A DNA stretch of 57,702 bases from Deinococcus marmoris DSM 12784 (GTDB taxonomy: Bacteria; Deinococcota; Deinococci; Deinococcales; Deinococcaceae). The stretch lies in NCBI RefSeq assembly GCF_000701405.1, contig NZ_JNIV01000015.1:1-57702 (forward strand). Reading direction: 5' to 3'. Below the pieces are notes generated by a model. The model did not search any database. It was given only the letters and a program-made list of their open reading frames with translations, and was not told the origin of the DNA. Below, piece by piece: positions 39,930-48,446 of the stretch; within the stretch, counting starts at the first letter, position 1; the number at the start of each line of letters is the position of its first letter. The translations under genes and the position numbers were made by a program.

Positions 39930-40979
39930 GTGAGGAAACCCAAGTTGATCCAGAACCCCTCCCTCCCATTTGCCGTTGACTATGCTGTGCGCTACACCGC
40001 AGTGTTTGCGAGCTTCGACGACTTCATGACGCCTATCCGCGAACATCTCCATGCACTTAGCTACAGCCCACCTGGTCCGGCGCACGGGGTCCCCGGTCCG
40101 TCCCTCGCGTTTATCTTCGACGCGCAGAAAGCGGCCGAGGAGGTCTTCGCCATCTTCCAGAAATGGGTAGGAGGTCAGGAAACAGGCGTAGCTATCGGCC
40201 TCTCGCTAGTAGCCCGCGTCACGGGCGACTACGTTCTGTGCGTTTACCCGGATGCCGTTCAATTACAGGCCCGATTCGCGCCCGGTCCGCTCGCTGCCCA
40301 CCTCAACACGCAGGTTGTGACGCCTGCCCACATAAAAACCTTCCCTGGGCCCAGCCAGAACCTCGCCGCCTTTCGCGACGCCGCCCAGGATCAGACGGTG
40401 GCGATCCTGCCAGGTCTCAAAGACGGCGCCCTGGCCCCAGGCCTGGCGATCATCGGCGTTCCGGTTCGCTTTCTAGAAGAGGCTGAACTGAACCCCTCCG
40501 GCTTCGAATATGCCCTGCTCCACGGAGTAGAGCCCTCTAGGTCCCCCGCCGAACCCGACGACCACCGCCCGGAAATACTCACCCGCCGGCGACAGACCCT
40601 GTTGTCCCGCTACTTCCCGGTCACGCTTGAGCGACTGCGCTTCAACACCGCCTTCCAGGGTGATCTGCGGCAACTGGCGGACGAGGGATACGCCGACTGG
40701 CAGGTCCAGCAGGCCGCCTGCAACCTCACTCTGCCGGAGCGGTTGGGTGACCTGCCCGCCGACCAGCGGGACGCAGTGAGCGTTTTAATCGAGCTAGAAA
40801 ACTCTCCCGAAGAACTTTCACAGCCGGAACCGCGGTGGAACCTGGAGAGTCTGCGGACCCAGTTGGAGCGCGATGTCCGGGAACTCATCGGCTGGCTCGC
40901 TCCAGAGCGAGCTGAGGCCAGCCTGGCGGAATGTCAGGAATGGCTGCGTCAGCGCGGCGACCTCGGAGAGTGCACATGA
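39930..40979 (+). CDS. Unknown protein paired with DUF4062/STAND gene
   Basis: A 349-aa protein that I do not recognise. No signal peptide, membrane segment or P-loop is seen. The N-terminal half has alternating beta/alpha character ('VTGDYVLCVYPDAVQLQARF', 'LAIIGVPVRFLEEAEL'). The C-terminal third is helical and Glu/Leu-rich ('NLESLRTQLERDVRELIGWL'). It starts at GTG 39930, with no Shine-Dalgarno site visible. The ATGA overlap with the next gene says that the two are made together, so it may be a sensor, chaperone or effector for the STAND protein. Confidence 0.65.
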   Translation: MRKPKLIQNPSLPFAVDYAVRYTAVFASFDDFMTPIREHLHALSYSPPGPAHGVPGPSLAFIFDAQKAAEEVFAIFQKWVGGQETGVAIGLSLVARVTGDYVLCVYPDAVQLQARFAPGPLAAHLNTQVVTPAHIKTFPGPSQNLAAFRDAAQDQTVAILPGLKDGALAPGLAIIGVPVRFLEEAELNPSGFEYALLHGVEPSRSPAEPDDHRPEILTRRRQTLLSRYFPVTLERLRFNTAFQGDLRQLADEGYADWQVQQAACNLTLPERLGDLPADQRDAVSVLIELENSPEELSQPEPRWNLESLRTQLERDVRELIGWLAPERAEASLAECQEWLRQRGDLGECT

Positions 40980-43900
40980 CCCTCCCGGCAGCCGATGCAC
41001 CCCCCGTGCTCATGCCCGACCGCCGCGTCCGGGTCTTCATCAGCTCAACCCTGGGGGAGGCGCAGGAAGAACGGCAGGCGGTGATGCAAGCCGTCAGTGA
41101 TCTTGAACTCACCCCGATCTACTTCGAGGCGGGCGCCCGCCCCCATTCCGCACAGACCACCTACCGCGACTGGCTGGCTCAGAGCGACGTCTTCGTTGGC
41201 ATTTACCTCAAAAGCTACGGCTGGGTGGGACCGGGCATGACCATCAGTGGGCTGGAAGACGAGTGGCAGCGCTCCGCCCACCTTCCACGGCTCGCCTACG
41301 TCAAGGAGATCCACAAGGAGATCCCCCCAGGCGAGCGCCAGCCGGAGCTCAGTCGCCTGCTGGCAGAGGTCGGCGAAGTGGCAAAGTACCATCAGTTCCG
41401 GGGTGCCGAGGACCTGGCCAAACAAGTCAAGCAGGACCTGATGGCACTTCTGAGCGAGCGCTTCCTCAACGTCCCACTGCCCCCCAGTGCACTCAAAGTA
41501 ACCCCAGGCGCGGCACCCGCAGATTATCCAGTGCCTGTCCCCGACCTGGGTGCCATCGAACGCCCCGGGGTGCTGGCGCAGCTCACCTCACTTCTGACCC
41601 CAGGGCGCAGCCTCGTCCTGACCGGCCAGCCTGGCAGCGGCAAAACCACCCTGCTGAAGCAATTTGCGCGGGAGCAGGGCGCAGCCTACGTGTCCCTCGA
41701 GCACAAGACGCCCCTGCAAGCGTTGCTGACTGCAGGGGCGGCCGTGGCCGCCCTGCGGGGCGAGCACCCCGAGTTCGTGACCACAGAGGACGCGGCCACA
41801 GCCGCCTTACAAGCCCAACTGCTGCGTGGCCCCATCACCTTGTTGGTGGACCAGGCCGATGCGTCGCCAGCCGCCGTGCGAGCGCTGCTGGGGATCACCC
41901 TGGGGAACGGGCAGGCGGTATACGCCGCCAACGCGGTCGCACGCGACCTCTTCGGCAGCCTGCCCGCACTGAGCGTCCCGCCGCTCTCCCAGGAAGAAGT
42001 AGAAGCGGTTCTTGCTCAGGAGGGCAGGACCCTGCCACCCGGGGAGCTGATCGCGCTCACCAACGCCTCGCAGGGCAACCCGCTGTACCTGCGCTACTAC
42101 CTGGCGACCGGGAGCGGGGATCTGCCTCTCGACCTGAGCGCCTTCGAGGATCTGCTGTGGTCGCAGATGGACCCGGTCCTTCAGGAACTCACCGGCCTGG
42201 TCGCGCTTTCGCGCCGCCCCCTCGACGCAGAGGATCTCGCCCCGCTCCTGAGCGCAGGTGGCCACACGGTGACCCCGATGTCAGTCGTCCGGTCAGTTGA
42301 GGCCTCGCGCGGTCTGTTGAAGATCGAGGACCAGACGATCCAGGTGTTCCACCCACACTTCGCGGGGTCTGTAGCGGAACAGCTAGAAGGCAACGGGACG
42401 GCGCGCTCCTTTCACCGGCTACTCGCCGACGTCGCCCTAACCCACCGGCAGGCGGCGGCCACCGCTTTCCACCTGCGCGAGGCAGGGGACCCCCGCCTGG
42501 ACAAGCACTTGATGGAGGGGGGACGCGCGGCCTTCCTGATGGGCGACTGGAACCTGGCGGCGGACCTGCTCCAGCGTGCCGAAACGCGGGCGCTGGAGAA
42601 AGCTGACTTGGTCGAGGCGGGCCTGGCCGCCAACCAGCTCGCTGACGTCTTAAGCCAGATGACAGACGAAAAGGGAGCCCAGGCAGCCATCGACCGGGCT
42701 GTCGAGCGCTTCGAGGAGAGCAAATCCCCCCAACATGCGCTCTCCTCCCGGATCTTCCGCAGCGTGCTGTGGGTGAAAAACGGCCGCGCCCCCGAAGGCA
42801 TTACCGAGCTGGAGGCGGCGCGAGACCACATCATGACCCTGCCTGAAGTAGATTCCCAGATGCTCGCGGCCTGCGAGGTAAATCTGAGCTACGCCTACAA
42901 GTACGTGGGACGCCTGGAGGAAGCTCGAGCCGCCGCCGAGCGTGCTGCCGAGGTGTTTGCACGGAGCGGACATCAGGAGGGTGAACACACCGCCGTTATT
43001 AATGCCGCCGCGACAGCGGCGGAGCTGGGCGACCTCGACCGCGCGTTCGAGCTCACCGAGAGACTGCGAGAGACCGCCCGGCAGCGCCCACGTCTGGAGG
43101 CCGCCCGGCAGAACATCCTGACAAAGATCTACCGCAAGCGCGACGAGCCAGAGCAGGCAGAGGTGCACGCACGTGAGGCAGTCCGTCTATCTCAGCAGCT
43201 CGGCTCGCCGGAGCTTGAGGTGATGAACCTTAACACCCTGGGAAACACATTAATCGACCAGGAACGCCGAAACGAGGCGGAAGCGGCTTACCGGGAAGCC
43301 CTGACCATCGCACGCCGGGTGGGGGACATCCACCAGGAGGGGCACGCCCTCGAACTTCTCAGCCGTTTGCCTCTTGACGCGGGAGACCCCGGGGGCGCAC
43401 GCGAGCTGGCCGAGCAGGCGATGGAGATTCAGCGGAGGTACGGCGACAACGTTCGGGTGGCAACCACTGGCGAGAAGCTGGGGAAGGCCTACGGTCAACT
43501 CGGGCGCTGGTCAGACGCCGCCACGGTCCTCGAGGAAAGCGCACGCGCCTTCATGCCCAGCTTGGTAGACAACTCCGGGAATGCCTGGGTGCAGGCGGCG
43601 CTCGCCTGGGCCGAAACCGGGAACCTGACACGGGCGCTCCAGGCAGTGGCAGCCGCCTGCAAGACGTTTTTAGCTGAAAGCGCGCCTATCCTGCCCGAGA
43701 TACAGAGCGCAGAGGAACTGAAACCCCTGCTGCTGTCACTCAGCACCGTGGATGACGAGAGATACTTCCTGGGTCTGGCCGCGCGCTGTGTCGTGCGCTC
43801 AAGTGTGATCAGCGGCGAGGATGGACCGCTGGACCTGCTGGTCACTTACCTGGCAGAACAAACTGCAGAGGGTTCGGTGCAGCACAACAACGTGCTCGCC

Positions 43901-44482
43901 GCCGTGCTGGCCGAGAATGCCCTGAGCGGCCAGCATTTGCAAGAGGTTGAGCAGACGCTGATTCTGGGGCGACAGAATTTTCACTCACACGATGAGGAGG
44001 AAGCCCGGCTCTACACGGTAGGAGTGCAGGCACCTTCGCCGTTCATCGTGCAGCTCATCCTGGTCGGCTCGGGCACACAGTTACATGGCCTAGGGCTCGC
44101 AATCGCGATGTTACTCGCTGGGAACGAGACCCTGCTTTCGCAGATGCAGCAAACCTACAGCATCACGACAGCGCAGGACTTCACCATCATGCTTACGACG
44201 CGTTCAGCGCAGGAAGCCATTGCACCGACGAGCCCAGCTGTCTCAGCGGCCATCTATCAGCGCGCTTTCATCACCAGCCTGACCCCGGGTAAACCCAACA
44301 ACTTCCTGTGCATGATCGACGACACTCAGCCGATCTGGAACACTGGCGGGACAGATCAGCGCAGTGGCGGCTACATTCAGATGGGAATCGACCTTACCCT
44401 GCTGCTGGCAAACTCATGGGGCATCAACACTGATAAAAACACAGACTTCTCTCGCGACGTGGTTTCAGCCATGTTGCGCTGA
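40976..44482 (+). CDS. DUF4062 / STAND P-loop NTPase / TPR protein
   Basis: An 1168-aa signalling protein. Residues ~17-105 are a DUF4062 domain ('RRVRVFISSTLGEAQEERQA', 'WLAQSDVFVGIYLKSYGW'), related to TIR-like folds. Residues ~200-480 are a STAND-type NTPase: Walker A 'LTGQPGSGKTTLLKQFA' with Lys223, Walker B 'ITLLVDQADAS' (~289), and a winged-helix-like end. Residues ~500-900 are TPR repeats ('AEVHAREAVRLSQQLGSPEL', 'EAAYREALTIARRVGDIHQE'). The last ~250 residues are of unknown type. This architecture matches anti-phage or apoptosis-like sensors. ATG 40976 overlaps the upstream stop. Confidence 0.82.
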   Translation: MTLPAADAPPVLMPDRRVRVFISSTLGEAQEERQAVMQAVSDLELTPIYFEAGARPHSAQTTYRDWLAQSDVFVGIYLKSYGWVGPGMTISGLEDEWQRSAHLPRLAYVKEIHKEIPPGERQPELSRLLAEVGEVAKYHQFRGAEDLAKQVKQDLMALLSERFLNVPLPPSALKVTPGAAPADYPVPVPDLGAIERPGVLAQLTSLLTPGRSLVLTGQPGSGKTTLLKQFAREQGAAYVSLEHKTPLQALLTAGAAVAALRGEHPEFVTTEDAATAALQAQLLRGPITLLVDQADASPAAVRALLGITLGNGQAVYAANAVARDLFGSLPALSVPPLSQEEVEAVLAQEGRTLPPGELIALTNASQGNPLYLRYYLATGSGDLPLDLSAFEDLLWSQMDPVLQELTGLVALSRRPLDAEDLAPLLSAGGHTVTPMSVVRSVEASRGLLKIEDQTIQVFHPHFAGSVAEQLEGNGTARSFHRLLADVALTHRQAAATAFHLREAGDPRLDKHLMEGGRAAFLMGDWNLAADLLQRAETRALEKADLVEAGLAANQLADVLSQMTDEKGAQAAIDRAVERFEESKSPQHALSSRIFRSVLWVKNGRAPEGITELEAARDHIMTLPEVDSQMLAACEVNLSYAYKYVGRLEEARAAAERAAEVFARSGHQEGEHTAVINAAATAAELGDLDRAFELTERLRETARQRPRLEAARQNILTKIYRKRDEPEQAEVHAREAVRLSQQLGSPELEVMNLNTLGNTLIDQERRNEAEAAYREALTIARRVGDIHQEGHALELLSRLPLDAGDPGGARELAEQAMEIQRRYGDNVRVATTGEKLGKAYGQLGRWSDAATVLEESARAFMPSLVDNSGNAWVQAALAWAETGNLTRALQAVAAACKTFLAESAPILPEIQSAEELKPLLLSLSTVDDERYFLGLAARCVVRSSVISGEDGPLDLLVTYLAEQTAEGSVQHNNVLAAVLAENALSGQHLQEVEQTLILGRQNFHSHDEEEARLYTVGVQAPSPFIVQLILVGSGTQLHGLGLAIAMLLAGNETLLSQMQQTYSITTAQDFTIMLTTRSAQEAIAPTSPAVSAAIYQRAFITSLTPGKPNNFLCMIDDTQPIWNTGGTDQRSGGYIQMGIDLTLLLANSWGINTDKNTDFSRDVVSAMLR

Positions 44483-44625
44483 ACCACCAGCACAGCAGCA
44501 AGAACGCTGCGCGAAACACAAGGTCCTCCACGTCCACAACTGACCCAGAGACTGGGCATGAAGTTCGTGACAGTAGGTCAGTTGCTGTCGAAGAAGCAAA
44601 AAAACAGGCCGATGCTCACTCACTG
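44483..44625. other. Gap after the STAND gene
   Basis: 143 bp with no gene, no clear terminator and no Tn end. It may hold the end of the STAND transcript. Confidence 0.4.
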
Positions 44626-44760
44626 ATACGGATTCCGTCTGTTTCGTTAACAAACCGGGAAAGCGCCAGTTTGCCGACTCCACGCCCGGAATCCGTTCTT
44701 CTCTTGCTCGCTCCGCTCGGATTTCCATCGTTTTGCAAACGATTCAATCGGAGTCCGTAT
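44626..44760. repeat. 135-bp inverted-repeat element (ATACGGANTCCG ends)
   Basis: ATACGGATTCCG (44626-44637) and CGGAGTCCGTAT (44749-44760) are inverted ends differing at one base. The interior includes GCTCGCTCCGCTCGGATTTCC and no gene. The left part also occurs at 6731. It looks like one of the small nucleotide repeats known from Deinococcus genomes. It may have split the right end R0 that follows. Confidence 0.65.
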
Positions 44761-44811
44761 GAGAGAGCATTATCGCTGATCTGGTGGACAAATCACGCGC
44801 CTTCCCGGAAA

Positions 44812-44837
44812 GATGACTTTCTCAAGTTGAGTCGACA
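44812..44837 (-). repeat. Tn7-like right terminus R0 (outermost site only)
   Basis: GATGACTTTCTCAAGTTGAG then TCGACA. This matches the R1 terminus at 46523-46548 at 22 of 26 positions. The inner sites seen in R1-R3 are not clear here, perhaps because the 135-bp repeat sits at that distance. It is a candidate right end for the L1 element. Confidence 0.6.
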
Positions 44838-44852
44838 GAAATTTTCTCAAAA

Positions 44853-44875
44853 CCCCACCTCACGGTGGGGTTTTT
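44853..44875. terminator. Bidirectional terminator
   Basis: CCCCACC (44853-44859) pairs with GGTGGGG (44864-44870), with TTTTT on the plus strand and TTTT on the minus. It ends the leftward gene at 44901 and anything arriving from the left. Confidence 0.75.
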
Positions 44876-44900
44876 CGGTGGACTCACAAGTGAGACACCA

Positions 44901-46241
44901 CTATTGGCGCAGCGCCTTATCTGGCGTCAGCGGGCGCAGAATCACCGTGTGATTAGCTTTATCCATCAGGACCTCGGTCCAACCGATGGTTTCAGACAGC
45001 ACCGTGGTCTTCTGGACGCCATTGATCTGCGAGACAGTCACGCGCATCTGGGTGGCGTCCGCCGGGAAACTAATTGTCACGTCCTTGCCCCACAACAGCG
45101 GCTGGCTGGGCAGCGGAACCTCGGCGTTCTCGGGCACTTCGCGCATCACGGTGTACTGGACGCCCACACTGACCTTGCCGCGCGCGTCGTAAGCGATGAT
45201 TTTAGAGCCGCTAAACGGCACCGGAACCCGGATACACTGTCCGCTGTTCTTCACCGTACCGCTCAAGGTAAAAGACGTATCAGTACGGCTAGTCACGCCG
45301 ATGTATGTTGAACTCTCACGCGTATCTGGAGCCACCACCGGCTGCTGGGCCGGATCGAGCTTCCAGCCCGCTGGGACCACAAAGAGGAAGTCAGTACGAC
45401 GTTCACCGGCGCAATGCTCATTCTGGTCCGAACGGGCGTCGCTGATCACTTGGCGCTCCACCCGAGTCCGGGGAACCACCATTACTGCGTCCACATTACC
45501 CATCACTGCGGGCAGTACCGTAATACGCGTCACGTAAGTCTGTAACTTGGGGGCGTCCTTAAAGAAAAAATCCTTAAGCTTATCCCAGGGCGATACCGTC
45601 TTGAAAAAAGACACTTGTCCATCGAGAACCGTGGGTTTTTCCACCAAGCCAATCAGTGGACAGTCAAACGTCACCTCATTGTTAGTCACCGTCTTGGGCT
45701 TACAATCACGGCCACCCAGTTTCATGAAAGGAGTGGACAACCCGATGTTAAGTCCCTTGAACGTCAGATCAAACGACTCCGCGTCCGCGCCGCTGCGCGC
45801 TACATACGAGGGAACAGTCTCCTGCAAAATCGGCGTGCTTCTGCCCCCCGGTAACAACAAAATTAGATTCGAGGCGTTGCGGACCAGTGCGCCCGCGTCC
45901 TTGGTGGTAGTCGCCGTCCAGTTCTGCCCACTCTTCATCAGACTGTATGCGCTGGCAAAAAGGTTTTGCTCCGCCACGCTCAAGTCCCGGACCAGCTTGC
46001 CCTGCCGAGCCTCAGCAATCAGGTCAAGCTGGTTGAGCAGAGCCGACACCGACCCCTGGGCCATGATGATGTTCCCGTTGAGCCGGGCCGAACCAGTGTT
46101 CAGGGTCGACTCGAGCCCCCCCCGAATATCCTCAACGACGCTACCTACGGAAGAAGCCCCCAGAGCGGCCTCCAATTGGGCGCCAGCATGTGAAACAGCG
46201 AGCACCACCGACAGTGCAACCACACGTAGGATCTGCATCAT
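44901..46241 (-). CDS. Secreted protein of unknown function, leftward cargo
   Basis: A 446-aa product with a signal peptide ('MMQILRVVALSVVLAVSHAG', cut near AGA-QLE). The mature protein is Thr/Val/Ser-rich, beta-type, with a few cysteines, and it has no domain I recognise. It is the only large cargo gene on the minus strand, and it lies between right ends R0 and R1. Its codon use is visibly less GC-biased than the core genes, suggesting recent arrival. A GGGGGG run stands before the double ATG (46241 or 46238). Confidence 0.65.
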   Translation of the reverse strand: MMQILRVVALSVVLAVSHAGAQLEAALGASSVGSVVEDIRGGLESTLNTGSARLNGNIIMAQGSVSALLNQLDLIAEARQGKLVRDLSVAEQNLFASAYSLMKSGQNWTATTTKDAGALVRNASNLILLLPGGRSTPILQETVPSYVARSGADAESFDLTFKGLNIGLSTPFMKLGGRDCKPKTVTNNEVTFDCPLIGLVEKPTVLDGQVSFFKTVSPWDKLKDFFFKDAPKLQTYVTRITVLPAVMGNVDAVMVVPRTRVERQVISDARSDQNEHCAGERRTDFLFVVPAGWKLDPAQQPVVAPDTRESSTYIGVTSRTDTSFTLSGTVKNSGQCIRVPVPFSGSKIIAYDARGKVSVGVQYTVMREVPENAEVPLPSQPLLWGKDVTISFPADATQMRVTVSQINGVQKTTVLSETIGWTEVLMDKANHTVILRPLTPDKALRQ

Positions 46242-46444
46242 TTACCCCCCGGCCCAGAATCAGGATTTTCTGTACCGTGATTAGGGTAACATTTTACGGT
46301 GCTCAAAACTGCTAACGCGAGGAGACAAGACCCAGTACAAAGAAAAACAAGCACTTCGCAAGATTCGGGAATAGCGCAGCACGCCTCAATCGGCGCTAAG
46401 AAAGAAGAAGCGACAAATCCAGCATTTCTACATTTAGTAAAAAA
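46242..46444. other. AT-rich gap upstream of the secreted-protein gene
   Basis: About 200 bp with low GC and no gene. It presumably holds the leftward promoter of the 46241 gene. I could not fix a -10/-35 pair. Confidence 0.35.
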
Positions 46445-46548
46445 GATGACATTCTGAGCTTTACAACCACCGCTGACATGCTGCTTTATGCAGTCGAAAA
46501 TCCCCGTCCTGGACACGGAGGTGATGACATTCTCAAATTAAATCGACA
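46445..46548 (-). repeat. Tn7-like right end R1 (104 bp, three TnsB-type sites)
   Basis: Sites at 46445 (GATGACATTCTGAGCTTTAC), 46472 (GCTGACATGCTGCTTTATGC) and 46523 (GATGACATTCTCAAATTAAA) are followed by the terminal TCGACA. It aligns end to end with R2 and R3. As an inverted repeat its outer 24 bp match L1 at 18 of 24. Confidence 0.8.
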
Positions 46549-46667
46549 AATCTCAAGCGAGAATGTCATAAAATAGCTCAGCATGTCAGTACCCTCTCGC
46601 AGACCCGCCGCAATGGCGGGCTTTTGCTTCAAAGACGTCACCTCAAGTCCCTGACATACTCCCGTGA
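46549..46667 (+). repeat. Left end L2 remnant fused to R1, with terminator
   Basis: AATCTCAAGCGAGAATGTCA matches bases 5 onward of L3 and L4, but the expected initial TGTC is missing. GACA of R1 stands in its place, so the two ends abut. A CCCGCC/GGCGGG hairpin with TTTT (46604-46625) lies inside. The remnant is cut at 46667 by insertion of the mini-element. Confidence 0.7.
46604..46625 (+). terminator. Intrinsic terminator inside left end L2
   Basis: CCCGCC (46604-46609) pairs with GGCGGG (46615-46620), followed by CTTTT. It has the same position and core as the L1 terminator. Confidence 0.7.
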
Positions 46668-47090
46668 TGTCAATCTCAAGCGAGAATGTCAGAAAATAGC
46701 CCAGCATGTCAGTAGACCCAAATGCCCTTCCACAGAAGGGCATTTTTCATGTCCTGGGCGGCAAAAAGCCGCCGCAGCTTGCTGCCGGCGCTCGCTCTTT
46801 TCCTGCATAAATCGCTGCATTGACATGCTCAGTTGCGCAAAAGCAACCACCAAATTCGGGAAAATTCCGTCTGGGCACTGGATTTCCTTGCTCAACTGAG
46901 TCTGTCAGTTGCGCATTTGGCATGTCAGTCCCAAAAGACTGTCCAGCACGCGTGATATCAGCAATGTTGCCGTATTTTCCAAAAAACTGACATTCTCAAC
47001 TGCGCAGATCGTATGGAATGACCGCCGAAAGTTGCGTTCAGCACGAACACCACACCCGTCGCAATTGGCATGTCAGTTCATCACCTGCAT
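46668..47090 (+). repeat. Left end L3 with type-2 TnsB sites
   Basis: Outer sites at 46668-46715 are followed by copies near 46822, 46890-46925, 46986 and 47065. The inner consensus is close to TGACATKCTCAACTGCGCA, different from the TGACATTCTSAGCTTTACA of L1/R1/R2. The element therefore has its own TnsB specificity. Confidence 0.7.
46720..46747 (+). terminator. Intrinsic terminator inside left end L3
   Basis: AAATGCCCTTC pairs with GAAGGGCATTT around a CACA loop, then TTT. Its sequence is unlike that of L1/L2 but its position is the same. Confidence 0.8.
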
Positions 47091-47167
47091 GTCACTCCCC
47101 GTCGGGGGCATCCGCATGTGCGCTGTGCGCCGGGCAGGTCAATCTCTATCCTGTGTAGGACAGCATC

Positions 47168-47197
47168 TTGACCATCCTATTGCACCTGTCACATACT
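47168..47197 (+). promoter_or_regulatory. Promoter/operator of the second tnsA
   Basis: TTGACC, an 18-bp spacer and CATACT match the first tnsA promoter. The spacer holds TTGCA-CC-TGTCA (47180-47191), one perfect half-site and one altered half-site of the repressor palindrome. Confidence 0.6.
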
Positions 47198-47294
47198 GAG
47201 CCTGACACCTGGGCGCCGCGCTGCGTCGTTCCCTTGATCTCGATCCAAGGGGCGGCCTGACGTGCTCCGCGCCCCGGGCCAGAGGAGGCCTGCC

Positions 47295-47753
47295 ATGACT
47301 GCCGCCCGGGACGCTACCCCACCTCCCTCCACTTCCACGACACCCCCGCCACCACCGGAACGCGTCTTCAGCCTGCTCTACCGTCCCTCCGGCGCCCTGG
47401 AGCTGCTGCGCGCCGACGTGGCGCTGCTGCGCAGCCTGACGCTTTTTGACCTCGAACCCGCCCGCGACATCCCCAACTACCACGGCCAGCCGAACCGGAT
47501 CGGCTGGTACGCCTCGACCAAGGCCGGCACCCATCTGCGCTTCGAATCGGGTCTGGAGCGGCTGCGCATGCAGTTCCTGGACTTCGACCCCGAGGTCGCC
47601 ACCTTCGCCTCGCAGCCCTTCACCCTGGAGTGGACAGAGGGTGACAAGGTCTACCGCTACACCCCTGACCTGCTGATCGTGCGCGCCGGCCGTCCCCGGG
47701 TGGTTGTCAATCTCAAGCGAGCATGTCAGAAAATAGCCCAGAAGGTCAGTTGA
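47295..47753 (+). pseudogene. Truncated second tnsA
   Basis: The product starts 'MTAARDATPPPSTSTTPPPP' with AGAGGAGG before the ATG. It then runs parallel to the first TnsA: 'PARDIPNYHGQPNRIGWYAS', 'FESGLERLRMQFLDFD', 'YRYTPDLLIVRAGRPRVVV'. At 47705, exactly where the catalytic D-V-K should follow, left end L4 begins and the frame runs into it, stopping at 47753. The last active-site part and the TnsC-binding domain are lost, so it should not function. Confidence 0.85.
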
Positions 47754-47790
47754 TTAGAAAGCCCTTCTTTGACCCTCCGAAGGGAGAAGT
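47705..47790 (+). repeat. Left end L4 interrupting tnsA
   Basis: TGTCAATCTCAAGCGAGCAT onward matches L3 with few changes through AATAGCCCAG, then diverges. A CCCTTC/GAAGGG hairpin (47762-47784) sits where the other ends have terminators but lacks a T run. No right end with its flank (GTGGT) was found. Confidence 0.7.
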
Positions 47791-47838
47791 CTCTTGTGCG
47801 CCGACACTCTGGCTCAATGCCTTGCCTGGCGCGCCTGG

Positions 47839-47844
47839 TACATT
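47839..47844 (+). promoter_or_regulatory. -10 box (TACATT) of leaderless dinB-like gene
   Basis: Ends 6 nt before the ATG at 47851. Confidence 0.5.
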
Positions 47845-47850
47845 GTGGCC

Positions 47851-48351
47851 ATGGACCTCCTTGACCGCTTTCTGGGGCACGACGCCTGGACGACCGCCTG
47901 CCTGTTACAGCAGAGTCGTGCCCTGACGGACGAGCAACTCGATCACGAGTTCGACCTCGGCTGGCGCACGGTGCGTGCCACCCTCGAGCACATCATCGAC
48001 AACATAGAAACCTGGGTGGACCTGATGAATGGTGGTCCCCTCCGCAAGCACCCGGAGCCAACCGCGTACTGGCTGACATTGGGCGGCCTCTCCGAACGCC
48101 TGACGCAGGCGAGCCATGACCTCGCGGTCGTCGCACGGCGCGTGCAGGTCGAAGGGCGAATGAACGACACTTGGGTGGACTTCCTAGACGAGCCGCCTTG
48201 CCGCAAGACGTACGGCGGGGCGATCACCCATGTCATCACGCACTCCATGCATCACCGGGCCCAGCTCATCGACATTCTCCGCAAGCTGGGCGTGAAGGAC
48301 GTGATCGAGGGGGACGCGCTGAGCTGGGAGCAACACACCACCGGAGCCTGA
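47851..48351 (+). CDS. DinB-family (DfsB-like) protein
   Basis: A 166-aa four-helix-bundle protein of the DinB/YfiT superfamily, expanded in Deinococcus. The three metal-ligand histidines fit 'VRATLEHIIDNIETW' and 'GAITHVITHSMHHRAQLIDI'. Many members are thiol-dependent transferases with bacillithiol as cofactor; others are damage-induced with unknown activity. It is the sole intact cargo of the mini-element. The ATG at 47851 with TACATT 6 nt upstream is preferred over a more upstream in-frame ATG at 47794. Confidence 0.8.
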   Translation: MDLLDRFLGHDAWTTACLLQQSRALTDEQLDHEFDLGWRTVRATLEHIIDNIETWVDLMNGGPLRKHPEPTAYWLTLGGLSERLTQASHDLAVVARRVQVEGRMNDTWVDFLDEPPCRKTYGGAITHVITHSMHHRAQLIDILRKLGVKDVIEGDALSWEQHTTGA

Positions 48352-48446
48352 CCTGCTGGATGCAATCACCCATGTCTGCAGGCGCCGTGTTCAGCCGGGA
48401 CTGCGGCTGCTCGAGGCTGTCCATCGCCGGCAAGCAGGTCACAAAA

